A DNA stretch of 17,168 nt from Pseudomonadota bacterium (GCA_023419875.1 JAEZXM010000104.1:1-17168); one strand, 5' to 3'. Positions 6,760 to 14,949 are shown, counted from the stretch's first letter. Numbers and translations are program-made. The notes: generated by a model from the sequence alone, not told the origin.

Positions 6760-8343
6760 GTGACACGGCTCCCGCGCTCCTCGGAAGTGCAGCTCCCCCT
6801 GCTGCTCGGCGGAGGCATGGCGGTCGGCATCAGCACGCCGACCCTCGTCAAGGCCGTCTCCACCTACGAGATCCCGTCCCTGGGCCGTGGCCTGTGCCTG
6901 GGCATCGCCTCGGGAACGGCCGCGGCCAATCTCCTCGCCCGGCGCCTTCAGCACGGAGACACCCGCGTTCGCCTCGCCCTGGATGCCCTGGCCGCCCTCG
7001 CGCCGTCGCTCGACGAGGAGCTGAAGGCGCTTCACACGACCTACTTCATCCCCGGCGGCAAGGCGGCGTCCCAGCCCTACAAGCCGGTCCGCGCCTTCGG
7101 CCTGGACCCGCCCCGGTGGCTGCAACTGCTCACCATCGCGGGGAACTTCACGACCGTCTGGGAATGCAAGCAGGGTCACGACAATGCGGTCGGCATCAAC
7201 TACCTGCAGAAGATCGAGCTGTCACAGCTCCCGGCGCTGTACGGCGCCATGCTCGCAGGCGTGGACTACGTCTGCGTGGGCGCCGGCAACCCCGCTGCGT
7301 TTCCCGGATACCTGCGCGGCCTGGCTCGCCGAGAGCCGATCGAGCAGCCCGTCCACGTCGCGCGAGCAGCCAGCCCGCACACGATCCGGTTCGACCCGCG
7401 GGACTTCGGCGCCGACGAGGTGTCCGAGCTCAGGACACCGCGTTTCATCGCCATCGTCAGCACCTGCGAGCAGGCCGAGCAGCTCGCCGCGAACGAGGCG
7501 ACCCGCCCGTTCGGGTTCGTCTTCGAGGGACCGAGCGCGGGCGGCCACAATGCGCCTCCGGCGGATTACCAGCGCGCTCTCGGCGCGCCGCCGAGGTGGG
7601 GGCCCAAGGACGAGCTGGATCTGGGGCGGCTGCCGGACCTCCGGGAGCCGTTCTGGTTGGCCGGAGGCCTCGGCAACCCGGATGGAATGCGCCGGGCGCT
7701 CGAGGTGGGGGCAATCGGGGTGCAAATCGGCACGATCCTCGCCTTCAGCAACGAGTCCGGGATGAGCCCTGCGCTGCGGCTGCGCGCGCTCGAGCGGATC
7801 TGGCACAAGGACCTCGCGGTGCTCACCGAGCCGCTGATGTCACCGACCGGGTTTCCTTTCAAGGTCGTGCAGCTCTCCGGCTCGCTGTCCGAGGAGTCCG
7901 TCCGCATCGGCCGCGAGCGCGTCGCCTGTTGCGATCTCGGGCACCTGTTCACCCCGGTCGAGACGAAGCGGCACGTCAGCCGACCGGAGGGCGGCGTCGA
8001 GGAGGTCGTCGAGCTCCAGACCCTCTGCCCGGCCGAGCCGGTCGAGGCATTCACGCGCAAGGGGGGGGTGATGATGAGGCGCAAGGGAGCCATCTGCCTG
8101 TGCAACGGCCTCATGAGCACAGCGGGCTATCCCGGCATTCGCGGCGGCTACGTCGAGCCGCCGGTGGTGACCGCCGGTGACGCGAGCGTGAAGGACGTTC
8201 GCGAGATCCAGGTGGCGGTCCGCAGACTGACCTACTCGGCAGGCGAGGCGGTCGCTCGCGTGCTTCGCGGGATCGAGGGGTCCCGACGCCCGCGCGCCGG
8301 TACGCCCCGGGAAGCCCGTGCCACCGCCGCCGCCGGCGGCTAA
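6760..8343 (+). CDS. Nitronate monooxygenase-like FMN-dependent TIM-barrel enzyme, long form with Cys-containing tail
   Basis: Predicted FMN-binding oxidoreductase of 527 residues, well above the roughly 310-380 of classical nitronate monooxygenases. The N-terminus has GGGMAVGIST (17-26). The core carries GINYLQKIELSQLPALYGAM (145-164), EGPSAGGHNAPP (256-267, the family's AGGH active-site motif), WLAGGLGNPDGMRRAL (299-314) and GAIGVQIGT (317-325) for FMN phosphate binding, then SPTGFPFKVVQL (361-372). The C-terminal third holds five cysteines: C390-C391, C423 in LCPAEPVEAF, and C446/C448 in CLCNGLM. I recall this pattern as conserved in the long bacterial homologues. Nitronate oxidation is a family guess; enoyl reductase-like (PfaD-related) chemistry is possible. 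The start is GTG, with a weak ribosome binding site. Probably co-transcribed with the two small genes downstream. Confidence 0.88.
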   Translation: MTRLPRSSEVQLPLLLGGGMAVGISTPTLVKAVSTYEIPSLGRGLCLGIASGTAAANLLARRLQHGDTRVRLALDALAALAPSLDEELKALHTTYFIPGGKAASQPYKPVRAFGLDPPRWLQLLTIAGNFTTVWECKQGHDNAVGINYLQKIELSQLPALYGAMLAGVDYVCVGAGNPAAFPGYLRGLARREPIEQPVHVARAASPHTIRFDPRDFGADEVSELRTPRFIAIVSTCEQAEQLAANEATRPFGFVFEGPSAGGHNAPPADYQRALGAPPRWGPKDELDLGRLPDLREPFWLAGGLGNPDGMRRALEVGAIGVQIGTILAFSNESGMSPALRLRALERIWHKDLAVLTEPLMSPTGFPFKVVQLSGSLSEESVRIGRERVACCDLGHLFTPVETKRHVSRPEGGVEEVVELQTLCPAEPVEAFTRKGGVMMRRKGAICLCNGLMSTAGYPGIRGGYVEPPVVTAGDASVKDVREIQVAVRRLTYSAGEAVARVLRGIEGSRRPRAGTPREARATAAAGG

Positions 8344-8417
8344 GGTACACCACGGTCTGAACCGCACCTGCCCGGAGCCTCCGCTCCCTCGCCAGCCACG
8401 GTTCGAGGGGACGGAAC

Positions 8418-8627
8418 ATGGAAGAGCCGGTCGCGGCCACATTGATCCACTTCTACGACGTTCGCCTGCGCGAGACGCTGTGCGGCCTGCGCGGCTTCGA
8501 GCACCGCTCGACCAAGCACGCGCGCAGCGTGACCTGCCCGGCTTGCATCGGCCTGCTCCATGAGCGGCTCACGCCGGATGTCGTCCTGCCCGCCGGTACC
8601 GATCAGGGGTCGGCGGCCGGCGCCTGA
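8418..8627 (+). CDS. Small Cys/His protein, putative zinc-binding
   Basis: A 69-residue protein of unknown function. The Cys/His residues are H11, C22, H29, H34, C40, C43 and H48, with CPAC at 40-43 preceded by SVT. C22 together with the CPAC pair and one histidine could make a small zinc ribbon-like site. The ATG is preceded by GAGGGG at a suitable distance, and codon use shows the same strong third-position G/C as its neighbours. It lies 74 bp after the flavoenzyme stop and 21 bp before the next small gene, all on the same strand, which suggests one transcript. No signal peptide or membrane segment is visible. Confidence 0.72.
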   Translation: MEEPVAATLIHFYDVRLRETLCGLRGFEHRSTKHARSVTCPACIGLLHERLTPDVVLPAGTDQGSAAGA

Positions 8628-8648
8628 ACTGCAGAAGGGACTCGTCGA

Positions 8649-8879
8649 GTGAACACGCGGAGCCCGAGGGGCAACTACACCGAACGCCTCGTCAAGGGCC
8701 ACCGGGTCGGCGTGGAGCGGCTGGAGCCGCAGCGCTGGCGCGTGAGCGTCGACGGCCGTCCGCTCTTCACCTTCTGCTCGGAGTCGCGGGCGCGGCAGGC
8801 GGGGGTCCTGGAGGCGGGCCGGCTCGCGTTCAGAGCCTCCGACCAGCGGAGCAGCGGCGCCGCGGTCGACGAGGGGTGA
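8649..8879 (+). CDS. Small hypothetical protein
   Basis: A 76-residue basic protein that I do not recognise. The middle part (about 15-45: VKGHRVGVERL, RWRVSVDGRPLFTF) has the alternating pattern of a small beta-sheet fold, followed by a short helix (SESRARQAGVLEAGRLAF). The start is GTG with AAGGG about 10 nt upstream. Third gene of the presumed flavoenzyme operon. Its TGA stop is the first half of a TGATCA palindrome whose other half is the stop of the convergent coiled-coil gene. Coding status rests on the ribosome binding site, spacing and composition only. Confidence 0.65.
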   Translation: MNTRSPRGNYTERLVKGHRVGVERLEPQRWRVSVDGRPLFTFCSESRARQAGVLEAGRLAFRASDQRSSGAAVDEG

Positions 8880-9851
8880 TCAGAACGGACCGCCGTCGAG
8901 GCGATCGAGCAGCTCGCGACGCCGCTTCGCCTCGCCCTCGGCGCTCTCCAGCTCGGCGCGCGCACCGTCGAGCTGCCGCTGAACCTCGTCGAAAGCGGCC
9001 CGCCTCCGCTCCAGCGCCTGCTCGGCGTGCGCGAGCTCCCGCACCGCACGCGCGCGCACCTTCGCGCGCTCCCGGGTCCGGGCCCGGGCGGCGGCTTCTT
9101 CCCGGCGGCGAACCTGCTCCGCCCGTCGTCGTGCGAGCTCCCCTTCCCGCCGGTGCACTCGCTCGTCCCGCCCTGACGTTCCTTCCGTTCTCCACGGCGG
9201 AGGCGTCGCCGCGCGAGCCTCCCAGGGTGGACGTTCCGCTCGAGACCCCGGAGCACCGAAAACGGCGAACGTCTCCCCGCCGACCGCCGGCTCGCGCTCG
9301 AGGAGCCCCTTCTCGAACCGCTCACGGACGTCGCCGGCGGCCGTCGCCAGCGCGCGAAGGAGGACCTCGAGCCGTGCCATGACGGCCGCCGCGGCCGGAC
9401 GACCGGCGCGTGCGATCACGGGACCGGCGGCGAGGCGCAGCGCGCGGGCAGCCTCGCGCACGTCGTGCTCGGCATCCCGGAGCGGGCCCGCTCCGTGTCC
9501 CTCGAGGGCGGCCGTGTGGAAACCGCGGAGCTGGTCTCCGGCGCGGAGGAGGGTCCCGACCCGCTCCTGCTCCGCGAGCGCGAGATGGTTCAGGAGCCAG
9601 GCGAGCCCTACCGGCCGGCGAAGCTTCCGGACGGCCGCCGCCTGCGGGTCCCCGGCCGCGGCGAGCTCGCGCGCAAGCGCCTCGCGCGCCGGGGCGAACT
9701 CGTCGGGCGGGAGCCCGTACAGCGCGGCGGCGCGAGGCGGTGGAGCCGTGGTGGAGGTCCGACGCTGGGCAGGGGCCTGCTCGCCGGCCTTGCGCCGTCC
9801 GGACTGCCCGCGGTTCCGAGCGGCCGTTCTCGCATTCCTCCTGGATCGCAT
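8880..9851 (-). CDS. Hypothetical protein with C-terminal Arg/Glu-rich coiled coil
   Basis: Predicted cytoplasmic protein of 323 residues with no catalytic motif that I can see. After a basic N-terminus (1-40) comes a helical domain with LYGLPPDEFAPAREALARE (44-62), KLRRPVGLAWLLNHLA (76-91) and GDQLRGF. This resembles conserved uncharacterised proteins of GC-rich bacteria whose N-terminus reads approximately LY.LPP.EF..AR...A, then LR.P...AWL.N. Residues about 228-318 are a long charged coiled coil rich in Arg, Glu and Ala. The ATG has GGGAG about 8 nt upstream; the open frame before it is Arg-rich antisense of the transglycosylase gene. It abuts the preceding plus-strand gene with no gap and diverges from the transglycosylase gene (88 bp between starts). 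Confidence 0.8.
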   Translation of the reverse strand: MRSRRNARTAARNRGQSGRRKAGEQAPAQRRTSTTAPPPRAAALYGLPPDEFAPAREALARELAAAGDPQAAAVRKLRRPVGLAWLLNHLALAEQERVGTLLRAGDQLRGFHTAALEGHGAGPLRDAEHDVREAARALRLAAGPVIARAGRPAAAAVMARLEVLLRALATAAGDVRERFEKGLLEREPAVGGETFAVFGAPGSRAERPPWEARAATPPPWRTEGTSGRDERVHRREGELARRRAEQVRRREEAAARARTRERAKVRARAVRELAHAEQALERRRAAFDEVQRQLDGARAELESAEGEAKRRRELLDRLDGGPF

Positions 9852-9939
9852 CCGAGCGCTCCCGCGTCCGTCCTCGCAACAACGTGACCACCGGCGGCGC
9901 GTGGAGCGGCGGCCCCGCGCCTTGACGGCTCGGGCCGCG

Positions 9940-11034
9940 ATGCGGAAATCGACTCTCGTGCACCCGTCGGTCCGTCGTGCTTCGGTGACGGCGAAAGGTC
10001 GATCGCGCGCCCTCGGGCCGCTTCCGCGCCTGGCCGTGCACCTGGCGGCGGCCGGCCTCGCCTGGCTCGCGACGTTCGACGGATCGCGGAGCGCGACCGC
10101 GCTCCCCACCGGATCGCCTGGGTCACCCGCCCCCGCGCCGATCCCCGGACTTCCCGAGCTCGGTTACGACCTCGAGCGCCTGCAGGAGGACTTCGACATC
10201 CCCATCGAGATCAACGATCGCGTCCTGAAGCACCTCCGCGAGTATCAGTCACCGGGCGCGCGGCGCGGCTTCCTCCGCTGGATCGCGAGCTCGCACCGGT
10301 ACGCCGAGCGCTTCCGCGAGATCCTGCAGGAGCACGGCGTCCCCGGGGACCTGGTCTTCCTGGCCATGGTCGAGAGCGGCTTCCGCACGCACGCGGAGAG
10401 TCCCGCCGGCGCGGTCGGGCCGTGGCAGTTCATGGCCTCGACCGGAAGGGAGCTCGGGCTGCGGACCGATCGCTGGGTGGACGAGCGCCGCGATCCCGAG
10501 AAGTCCGCCCGCGCCGCGGCGCGGTTCCTCTGGCTCCTGCACGAGCGGATGGGCGACTGGCACCTCGCCTGGGCGGCGTACAACGCCGGGCCCGGTCGCG
10601 TCTCCCGTGCGCTCCGGCGCGGATACTCCGACTTCTGGCACATGGAGCAGCAGCGGGCCCTCCCCGCCGAGACGCGCGACTACGTCGCCAAGATCATCGC
10701 CGCCGCGATCCTCACCCGGCACGCGGAGGCGTTCGGCCTTTCCGTGGACGAGCTCCAGCCCGGGGCCTGGGTGGACTACGAGCTCGTGGTGATCCCGCGC
10801 TCGACCTCGCTCTCGAGGCTCGCGTCGGTCGCGGGCGTGAGCGTCGAAGATCTCCGGGAGCTGAACCCGGAGCTGCGCAGGAGCGTCACCCCTCCCCGGC
10901 CCTACCTCTTCAAGATCCCGCGGGCGAACCTCGGCACGTTCGCTGAGCGCTGGCCGGGGACCCGACCGCGCAGCCTCTCGGCCGCCGGGCGGGAGCGCGT
11001 CGCCGCCTCCGCGATCGGGCGAGCGGCGAGATGA
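9940..11034 (+). CDS. Exported lytic murein transglycosylase (SLT/MltD type)
   Basis: Predicted periplasmic enzyme of 364 residues that cleaves the MurNAc-GlcNAc bond of peptidoglycan with 1,6-anhydro product formation. A basic N-terminus precedes a hydrophobic stretch (about 29-45, LPRLAVHLAAAGLAWL), likely the signal sequence. The SLT domain covers about 120-265: catalytic E145 in LAMVESGF, then GAVGPWQFM (157-165), and WHLAWAAYNAGPGRV (207-221) with the conserved AYNAG. Order and spacing match MltD-type enzymes. The last part (about 280-327, YELVVIPRSTSLSRLA..LRELNPEL) looks like one degenerate LysM repeat for glycan binding. The start is uncertain: GTG at 9985 would give a more compact signal peptide. 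The gene ends 36 bp from the convergent antiporter gene. Confidence 0.9.
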   Translation: MRKSTLVHPSVRRASVTAKGRSRALGPLPRLAVHLAAAGLAWLATFDGSRSATALPTGSPGSPAPAPIPGLPELGYDLERLQEDFDIPIEINDRVLKHLREYQSPGARRGFLRWIASSHRYAERFREILQEHGVPGDLVFLAMVESGFRTHAESPAGAVGPWQFMASTGRELGLRTDRWVDERRDPEKSARAAARFLWLLHERMGDWHLAWAAYNAGPGRVSRALRRGYSDFWHMEQQRALPAETRDYVAKIIAAAILTRHAEAFGLSVDELQPGAWVDYELVVIPRSTSLSRLASVAGVSVEDLRELNPELRRSVTPPRPYLFKIPRANLGTFAERWPGTRPRSLSAAGRERVAASAIGRAAR

Positions 11035-11045
11035 TGCTCGGCCCC

Positions 11046-11062
11046 CCCGTCTCCGCGACGGG
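11046..11062. terminator. Possible shared hairpin between convergent genes
   Basis: CCCGTC and GACGGG form a 6-bp stem around TCCGC in the 36-bp gap between the transglycosylase and antiporter stops. There is no T-tract on either side, so intrinsic termination is only a weak suggestion. Confidence 0.3.
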
Positions 11063-11070
11063 ACGGACCC

Positions 11071-12549
11071 TCACCCGTCCGTGCTCTCGGGCGAGCCGAA
11101 GAGGAGCTGCAGCAGCCCCCTCTCACGGCCCTCGGAGAACACGTAGACGTGATCGCCGGGCTCGAGCACCGTGCTCCCCGCCGGAGCGAGCAGCTGGCTG
11201 CCGCGGACGACGAGCACCACCCGCGTGCCCTCGGGGAACGGGAGGTCGGAGATGGCGCTTCCCACCACCGCGCTCGCCGCGAGGACGAAGTACGACGAGA
11301 GCTCGCCGTTCATCGGCATCGACGAGGTGATCTCGATGACCGCCTTCGGCGCAGGGGTGGGCGCCGCCTCGAGCCCGAGCCGGCGGGCGAGCCAGGAGAC
11401 GGTCGCGCCGGGGAGGAGCTGGCCCACCACCACGATGAAGAACACGATGTTGAAGATCCGATGGGCGCCGGGCGCGCCCGACAGCACCGGGTAGCTGGCG
11501 AGGACGATGGGCACCGCGCCGCGCAAGCCGACCCAGCCGGCGTAGGCGATCTCCCGCGCCGGGTACCGGAACAGCGAGAGGACGAACGCCACCACGACCG
11601 GCCGTGCGACGAAGGTCACCAGCAAGGCGACCAGCAGCCCTTCGACCCAGAACTCGAGCACGCGGGAGGGGAAGGCCAGGAGCCCGAGGATGAGGAACAT
11701 CGAGATCTGTCCCACCCAGGCGAGCGCGTCGTGCACGTGCCGGATGCTCGTGGAGTACGGGAGCGCGTGGTTCCCCAGCACGAGCCCGGCGACGTACACA
11801 GCGAGGAAGCCGCTCCCCAGAAACAGCGTCGGGAGCGCGAAGGAGAGGAGCGCGAGCGCGACGGTGAGGACCGGGTAGAGGCCTGCGGCGGTGAGCGAGC
11901 TCCGCTTCAGCAGCGAGACGGCCGCGCGACCGAGCCCGTACCCGAACGCCGTTCCGACGACGATCTGGAGCACGACCTCGAGGATCCACCCCCAGCTCGG
12001 CGCGCCCCCCTGCGCGAGCACGCGGGTGAGCCCGAAGGTGAGGATCACGGCCATGGGGTCGTTGATCCCGGACTCCACCTCGATGGTCGCCGCCACCCGC
12101 TGCTTGAGCTGGATGCCGGAGCCGCGGAGCGTCGCGAACACGGCCGCGACGTCGGTGGACGAGATCACGGCGCCGAGCACCAAGGCCTCCGGCCACGAGA
12201 GGCCGACCAGCCTCCCGAAGACGGCCGCCAGGGCCGCCACGGCCGCGACCCCGAGGGTGGCGAGGATCCCGGCGGGCCACGCGACCGAGCGGATCGTGGC
12301 GATGGGCGTGTTGAGCCCACCGTCGAAGAGGATGAGCGCGAGCGCGACGGTCCCGATCCGGAACGAAAGGCCGAAGTCCTCGAACGGGATTCCGCCCGGG
12401 CCCTCGCTGCCCGCGAGCATGCCGATGGCGAGGAAGAGGAGCGGGAACGGGAGGCCCAGCCGGCTGGAGGGCCGTGTGAGGATCGCGCTCGCTCCGAGGA
12501 GGATGGCCGCGATGAGCAAAGCGATGGCGGTGGGGGTGGGCTCGGTCAT
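11071..12549 (-). CDS. nhaP2: CPA1 family cation/proton antiporter with TrkA-C domain (NhaP2/CvrA-like)
   Basis: Predicted inner-membrane potassium (or sodium)/proton antiporter of 492 residues. About 12 hydrophobic segments span 8-390. Family landmarks: PFPLLFLAIGMLAGSEGPGG (34-53), ILFDGGLNT (73-81), GAVISSTDVAAVFATLR (126-142), ESGINDPMAV (159-168, with the conserved N163-D164 pair) and GLRGAVPIVLA (341-351). Residues about 403-480 form a cytoplasmic TrkA-C (RCK_C) domain, with beta-strand patterns VIEITSS and RVVLVVRG and the motif LEPGDHVYVF, which suggests nucleotide or ligand gating. NhaP2-type antiporters export K+ and help control cell volume. The length is near 490-580 of the family; no extra domain follows. 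Monocistronic in the window, 105 bp from the divergent histidine kinase gene. Ion specificity cannot be read from sequence. Confidence 0.93.
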   Translation of the reverse strand: MTEPTPTAIALLIAAILLGASAILTRPSSRLGLPFPLLFLAIGMLAGSEGPGGIPFEDFGLSFRIGTVALALILFDGGLNTPIATIRSVAWPAGILATLGVAAVAALAAVFGRLVGLSWPEALVLGAVISSTDVAAVFATLRGSGIQLKQRVAATIEVESGINDPMAVILTFGLTRVLAQGGAPSWGWILEVVLQIVVGTAFGYGLGRAAVSLLKRSSLTAAGLYPVLTVALALLSFALPTLFLGSGFLAVYVAGLVLGNHALPYSTSIRHVHDALAWVGQISMFLILGLLAFPSRVLEFWVEGLLVALLVTFVARPVVVAFVLSLFRYPAREIAYAGWVGLRGAVPIVLASYPVLSGAPGAHRIFNIVFFIVVVGQLLPGATVSWLARRLGLEAAPTPAPKAVIEITSSMPMNGELSSYFVLAASAVVGSAISDLPFPEGTRVVLVVRGSQLLAPAGSTVLEPGDHVYVFSEGRERGLLQLLFGSPESTDG

Positions 12550-12654
12550 CGAGAGGTTCGGCCGTGCCGGACGGGCGCACGCATGGTACCCGGTTTCGGT
12601 CGCGACGGTCCCGGCTCGTCCCTACAACATCGGCAGGCCTCGTCGAGGCGACCG

Positions 12655-14034
12655 ATGGACTTCCAGAACGTTCGATTGCCCGTTCGGGTCGGTCTACCGT
12701 TCGCGGCACTCGCGATCGGGTTCCTTGGCGCGGTGCTGTACGTGCCGCTCGCGCTGCGGCCGCTCACCCAGCGCGCCGAGGTGATCCAGCACGAGCTCGC
12801 CGAATCGGTGCGTCACCTGTCCGGTGTGCGCGCGTACGCGCGTGACATCCGGAGCGAGGCGCTGCTGCTCGCGTACGAGATCCGGAGCGATCCGACCTTC
12901 GACCGCGGACCGCGCGTGTCGGCGATCTCCGTGGGACGAGCCGGGCTCCGGGAGCATGCGGACGCCTACGCACGCCTCCCCCGGGGCGACGAGGAGGAGG
13001 CGATCTGGCGGCGCGTCCGGGACGCGGACCTCCCCGCCCTCGACGAGGCCGTGGACCGGACGCTCAGGACGGAAGAACGACCCGATGCCCGCCCGAGCGC
13101 GCTCCGCCAGCTCCTCGAAACCGGCTCGTCGCTCGACGAGCGGCTCCGGCGTCTCGTGGACCTCAACGTGACCGCCACGCAGGCGGAGACCGCCACGATC
13201 CACGAGAACGTGCGCCGGCTCTCGATCGCCTACGTCGTGCTCGCGGCGCTCGGCGCCGCGGGCGCCCTCCTGCTCGTGCCCCAGATCGTGCGGCTCCTCC
13301 GGTCCTACCAGAGCTCGGTCAGAAACCGGCTCGCGGAGCTGGAGGCGTTCGCCGGGCAGGTCTCGCACGACCTGCGCACCCCGCTCCAGACGATCCACCT
13401 CGCCGTGCACGCCATCGATCGCGCCGCGGACGATCCCGCGGGCGTGCGGCGCCTCGCGGAGCGCGCCGCCGCCGGCGTGCGCCGGCTCGACGGCATGATC
13501 CAGGAATTGCTCCAGTTCGCGCGCAGCGGCGCGGGCGGGGGCGACGGCGAGCGGACCGACGTCCAGGAGGTCCTGGCCGAGCTGGCGCACGATCTCGACG
13601 GGCACGCGCAGCGCGCGAACGTCCGGCTCCGCCTGAACGCCGAGCCGGTGGCGGCCCGGATCCCGCCCGTCGCGCTCAAGACCGTGCTCGCGAACCTCGT
13701 CGAGAACGCGATCAAGTACCGGAAGCCCGACGTCGAGAACGAGGTTCTGGTGAGCGCCCGGCCCCAGGGGAAGGGGGTTCTGCTGCGCGTCGAGGACACG
13801 GGCGTGGGGATCCCTCCGTCCGTCCTGCCGCGCGTGTTCGAGCCGTTCTTCCGGGCGACGCGGCGCCCCGACAGCTACGGCCTCGGCCTGGCGACGGTGA
13901 AGCGGCTCGTGGACGCGTACCGCGGCACGATCTCCGTCCGGTCGGAGGTGGGGCGCGGCACTGCCTTCGAGATCCGCCTGCCCCGCGCGGAGGAGGAGCG
14001 CCCGCCGCTCATCGCTCGCGAGGCGAGGCCGTGA
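12655..14034 (+). CDS. Membrane-bound sensor histidine kinase
   Basis: Predicted inner-membrane kinase of 459 residues. TM1 at about 12-33 and TM2 at about 189-211 enclose a largely helical periplasmic sensor of some 150 residues, similar in style to four-helix-bundle sensors. The HisKA domain has phosphoacceptor H238 in QVSHDLRTPLQT. The ATPase domain shows the N box (NLVENAIKY, N351), G1 (DTGVGIP, 381-387), F box (FEPFFRA, 395-401) and G2 (YGLGLATVKRL, 408-418), so all catalytic boxes are intact. There is no HAMP, PAS or receiver domain that I can see. GAGG lies 6 nt before the ATG. No response regulator is adjacent, so it is an orphan kinase. Its last 26 bp overlap the 3' end of the convergent flavin reductase gene. 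The frame also stays open upstream of the ATG, but that is antisense of the antiporter gene. Confidence 0.93.
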   Translation: MDFQNVRLPVRVGLPFAALAIGFLGAVLYVPLALRPLTQRAEVIQHELAESVRHLSGVRAYARDIRSEALLLAYEIRSDPTFDRGPRVSAISVGRAGLREHADAYARLPRGDEEEAIWRRVRDADLPALDEAVDRTLRTEERPDARPSALRQLLETGSSLDERLRRLVDLNVTATQAETATIHENVRRLSIAYVVLAALGAAGALLLVPQIVRLLRSYQSSVRNRLAELEAFAGQVSHDLRTPLQTIHLAVHAIDRAADDPAGVRRLAERAAAGVRRLDGMIQELLQFARSGAGGGDGERTDVQEVLAELAHDLDGHAQRANVRLRLNAEPVAARIPPVALKTVLANLVENAIKYRKPDVENEVLVSARPQGKGVLLRVEDTGVGIPPSVLPRVFEPFFRATRRPDSYGLGLATVKRLVDAYRGTISVRSEVGRGTAFEIRLPRAEEERPPLIAREARP

Positions 14035-14581
14035 GCACGCGGGTGATGAACGCCAGGAACTCCCTCATGTAGTTCCGCAGGAACTCCTCGGTCGAGGGTT
14101 CGGTCACCTCTCCGTCCGGCGTGACGAGACCGGGCTTGAAGTGGAAGTACGCCTCGGGAGCGCTCATCTGCGGCGAGTTGCAGAAGGCGAGCACGGTTCG
14201 AAGGTGTCCCTGCGCCACCGCGGTCCCGATGGGTCCGATGGAAGCGCCGATCACCGCCGAAGGCTTGTGGGTGAAGGAGTTCTGGCCCCACGGCCGGCTC
14301 GCCCAGTCGATCGCGTTCTTGAGCGCGCCGGGGATGGACCGGTTGTACTCGGGGGTCACGAAGAGCACCGCGTCCACGTCCTCGATCGCCTTCTTGAAGG
14401 CGCGGGCGACGGGAGGGTAGTCGGGATCGAAGTCGTAGCTGTACGGCGGCAGGTCCTTGAACGGGATCTCCGTCATCTTCAGCTCGGAAGGCTTGAGGCG
14501 AACGAGCGCCGCGGCGAGCTGGCGGTTGATGGAGGCCTTCGCGAGGCTGCCGATGAGGTAACCGACCGTGTATGTCGTCAT
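14009..14581 (-). CDS. NADPH-dependent FMN reductase family (flavodoxin-like fold)
   Basis: Predicted cytoplasmic flavoenzyme of 190 residues, typical length for PF03358 NADPH-dependent FMN/quinone reductases. The phosphate-binding loop is GYLIGSLAKASINRQLA (7-23, G..GS....S.N). PPYSYDFD follows (45-52), then VLFVTPEYNRSIPGALKNAI (72-91), the family hallmark. Residues 107-120 (PSAVIGASIGPIGT) resemble the second flavin-contacting loop. It probably reduces quinones, azo dyes, chromate or free flavin with NADPH; the physiological substrate is not evident. Start is the first ATG before the Rossmann-like strand; no clear Shine-Dalgarno is visible. Its C-terminal codons overlap the kinase gene by 26 bp tail to tail. 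Confidence 0.92.
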   Translation of the reverse strand: MTTYTVGYLIGSLAKASINRQLAAALVRLKPSELKMTEIPFKDLPPYSYDFDPDYPPVARAFKKAIEDVDAVLFVTPEYNRSIPGALKNAIDWASRPWGQNSFTHKPSAVIGASIGPIGTAVAQGHLRTVLAFCNSPQMSAPEAYFHFKPGLVTPDGEVTEPSTEEFLRNYMREFLAFITRVLTASPRER

Positions 14582-14806
14582 GGAACGGAAGATGGCGTCG
14601 GGCGCTCGAAGCCACAAGGCATGCTCGAGCCACGGTGCGGCAGGCACGCGCGCTCAGGCGTCTGCCTCCGCCGCCGGACCGGCGCCGCTCGCGCGCTCGG
14701 GACGAGAGGAACACCGGGCGAGCGTGTGCCGTGGCGCGACGGGGCGGCCTTGGAAAAGCACGCGCCGCACCACATCTTCTCCGCGGACTCGCTGCGGGGC
14801 AGGTAA

Positions 14807-14821
14807 GAGCGTGGCACGCTC
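14807..14821. repeat. 15-bp palindrome, possible operator
   Basis: GAGCGTG-G-CACGCTC is perfectly symmetrical with 7-bp arms and a single central base. Odd-length, near-contiguous symmetry of this size is typical of dimeric repressor sites. It lies 183 bp before the GH3 start and 226 bp before the FMN reductase start, so either could be the target. Regulator unknown. Confidence 0.4.
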
Positions 14822-14949
14822 GAGGATCGGGCTGGCACATGACCCGACGTATGCCTCCCGGCGTACGGCTCTGCGTTCAACGGCGGGGGCGCGGGCGCCA
14901 GGCAAGCACCGGCGTGCCTTCATCGGTTCCTCATCGACGTGACGGGCTT

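Noticed and set aside
8061..8068. Run of eight G in the flavoenzyme gene as a phase-variation tract
   Set aside because: The frame is intact, G runs are expected in such DNA, and a cytoplasmic metabolic enzyme is an unlikely phase-variable target. It remains a place where sequencing indels could occur.
9379..9939. Upstream extension of the transglycosylase frame
   Set aside because: It is Arg/Ser/Ala-rich shadow of the coiled-coil gene and would bury the signal sequence in the middle of the protein.
11149..12654. Open frame on the plus strand running into the histidine kinase
   Set aside because: Its residues are low-complexity R/E/D/H/G, and it is antisense of the well-defined antiporter. 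The kinase ATG at 12655 has a ribosome binding site and is soon followed by TM1.
14812..14838. Two TGGCAC boxes 21 bp apart resembling sigma-54 -24 elements
   Set aside because: Neither is followed by a TTGC element at the required spacing, and no sigma-54 activator is in the window.
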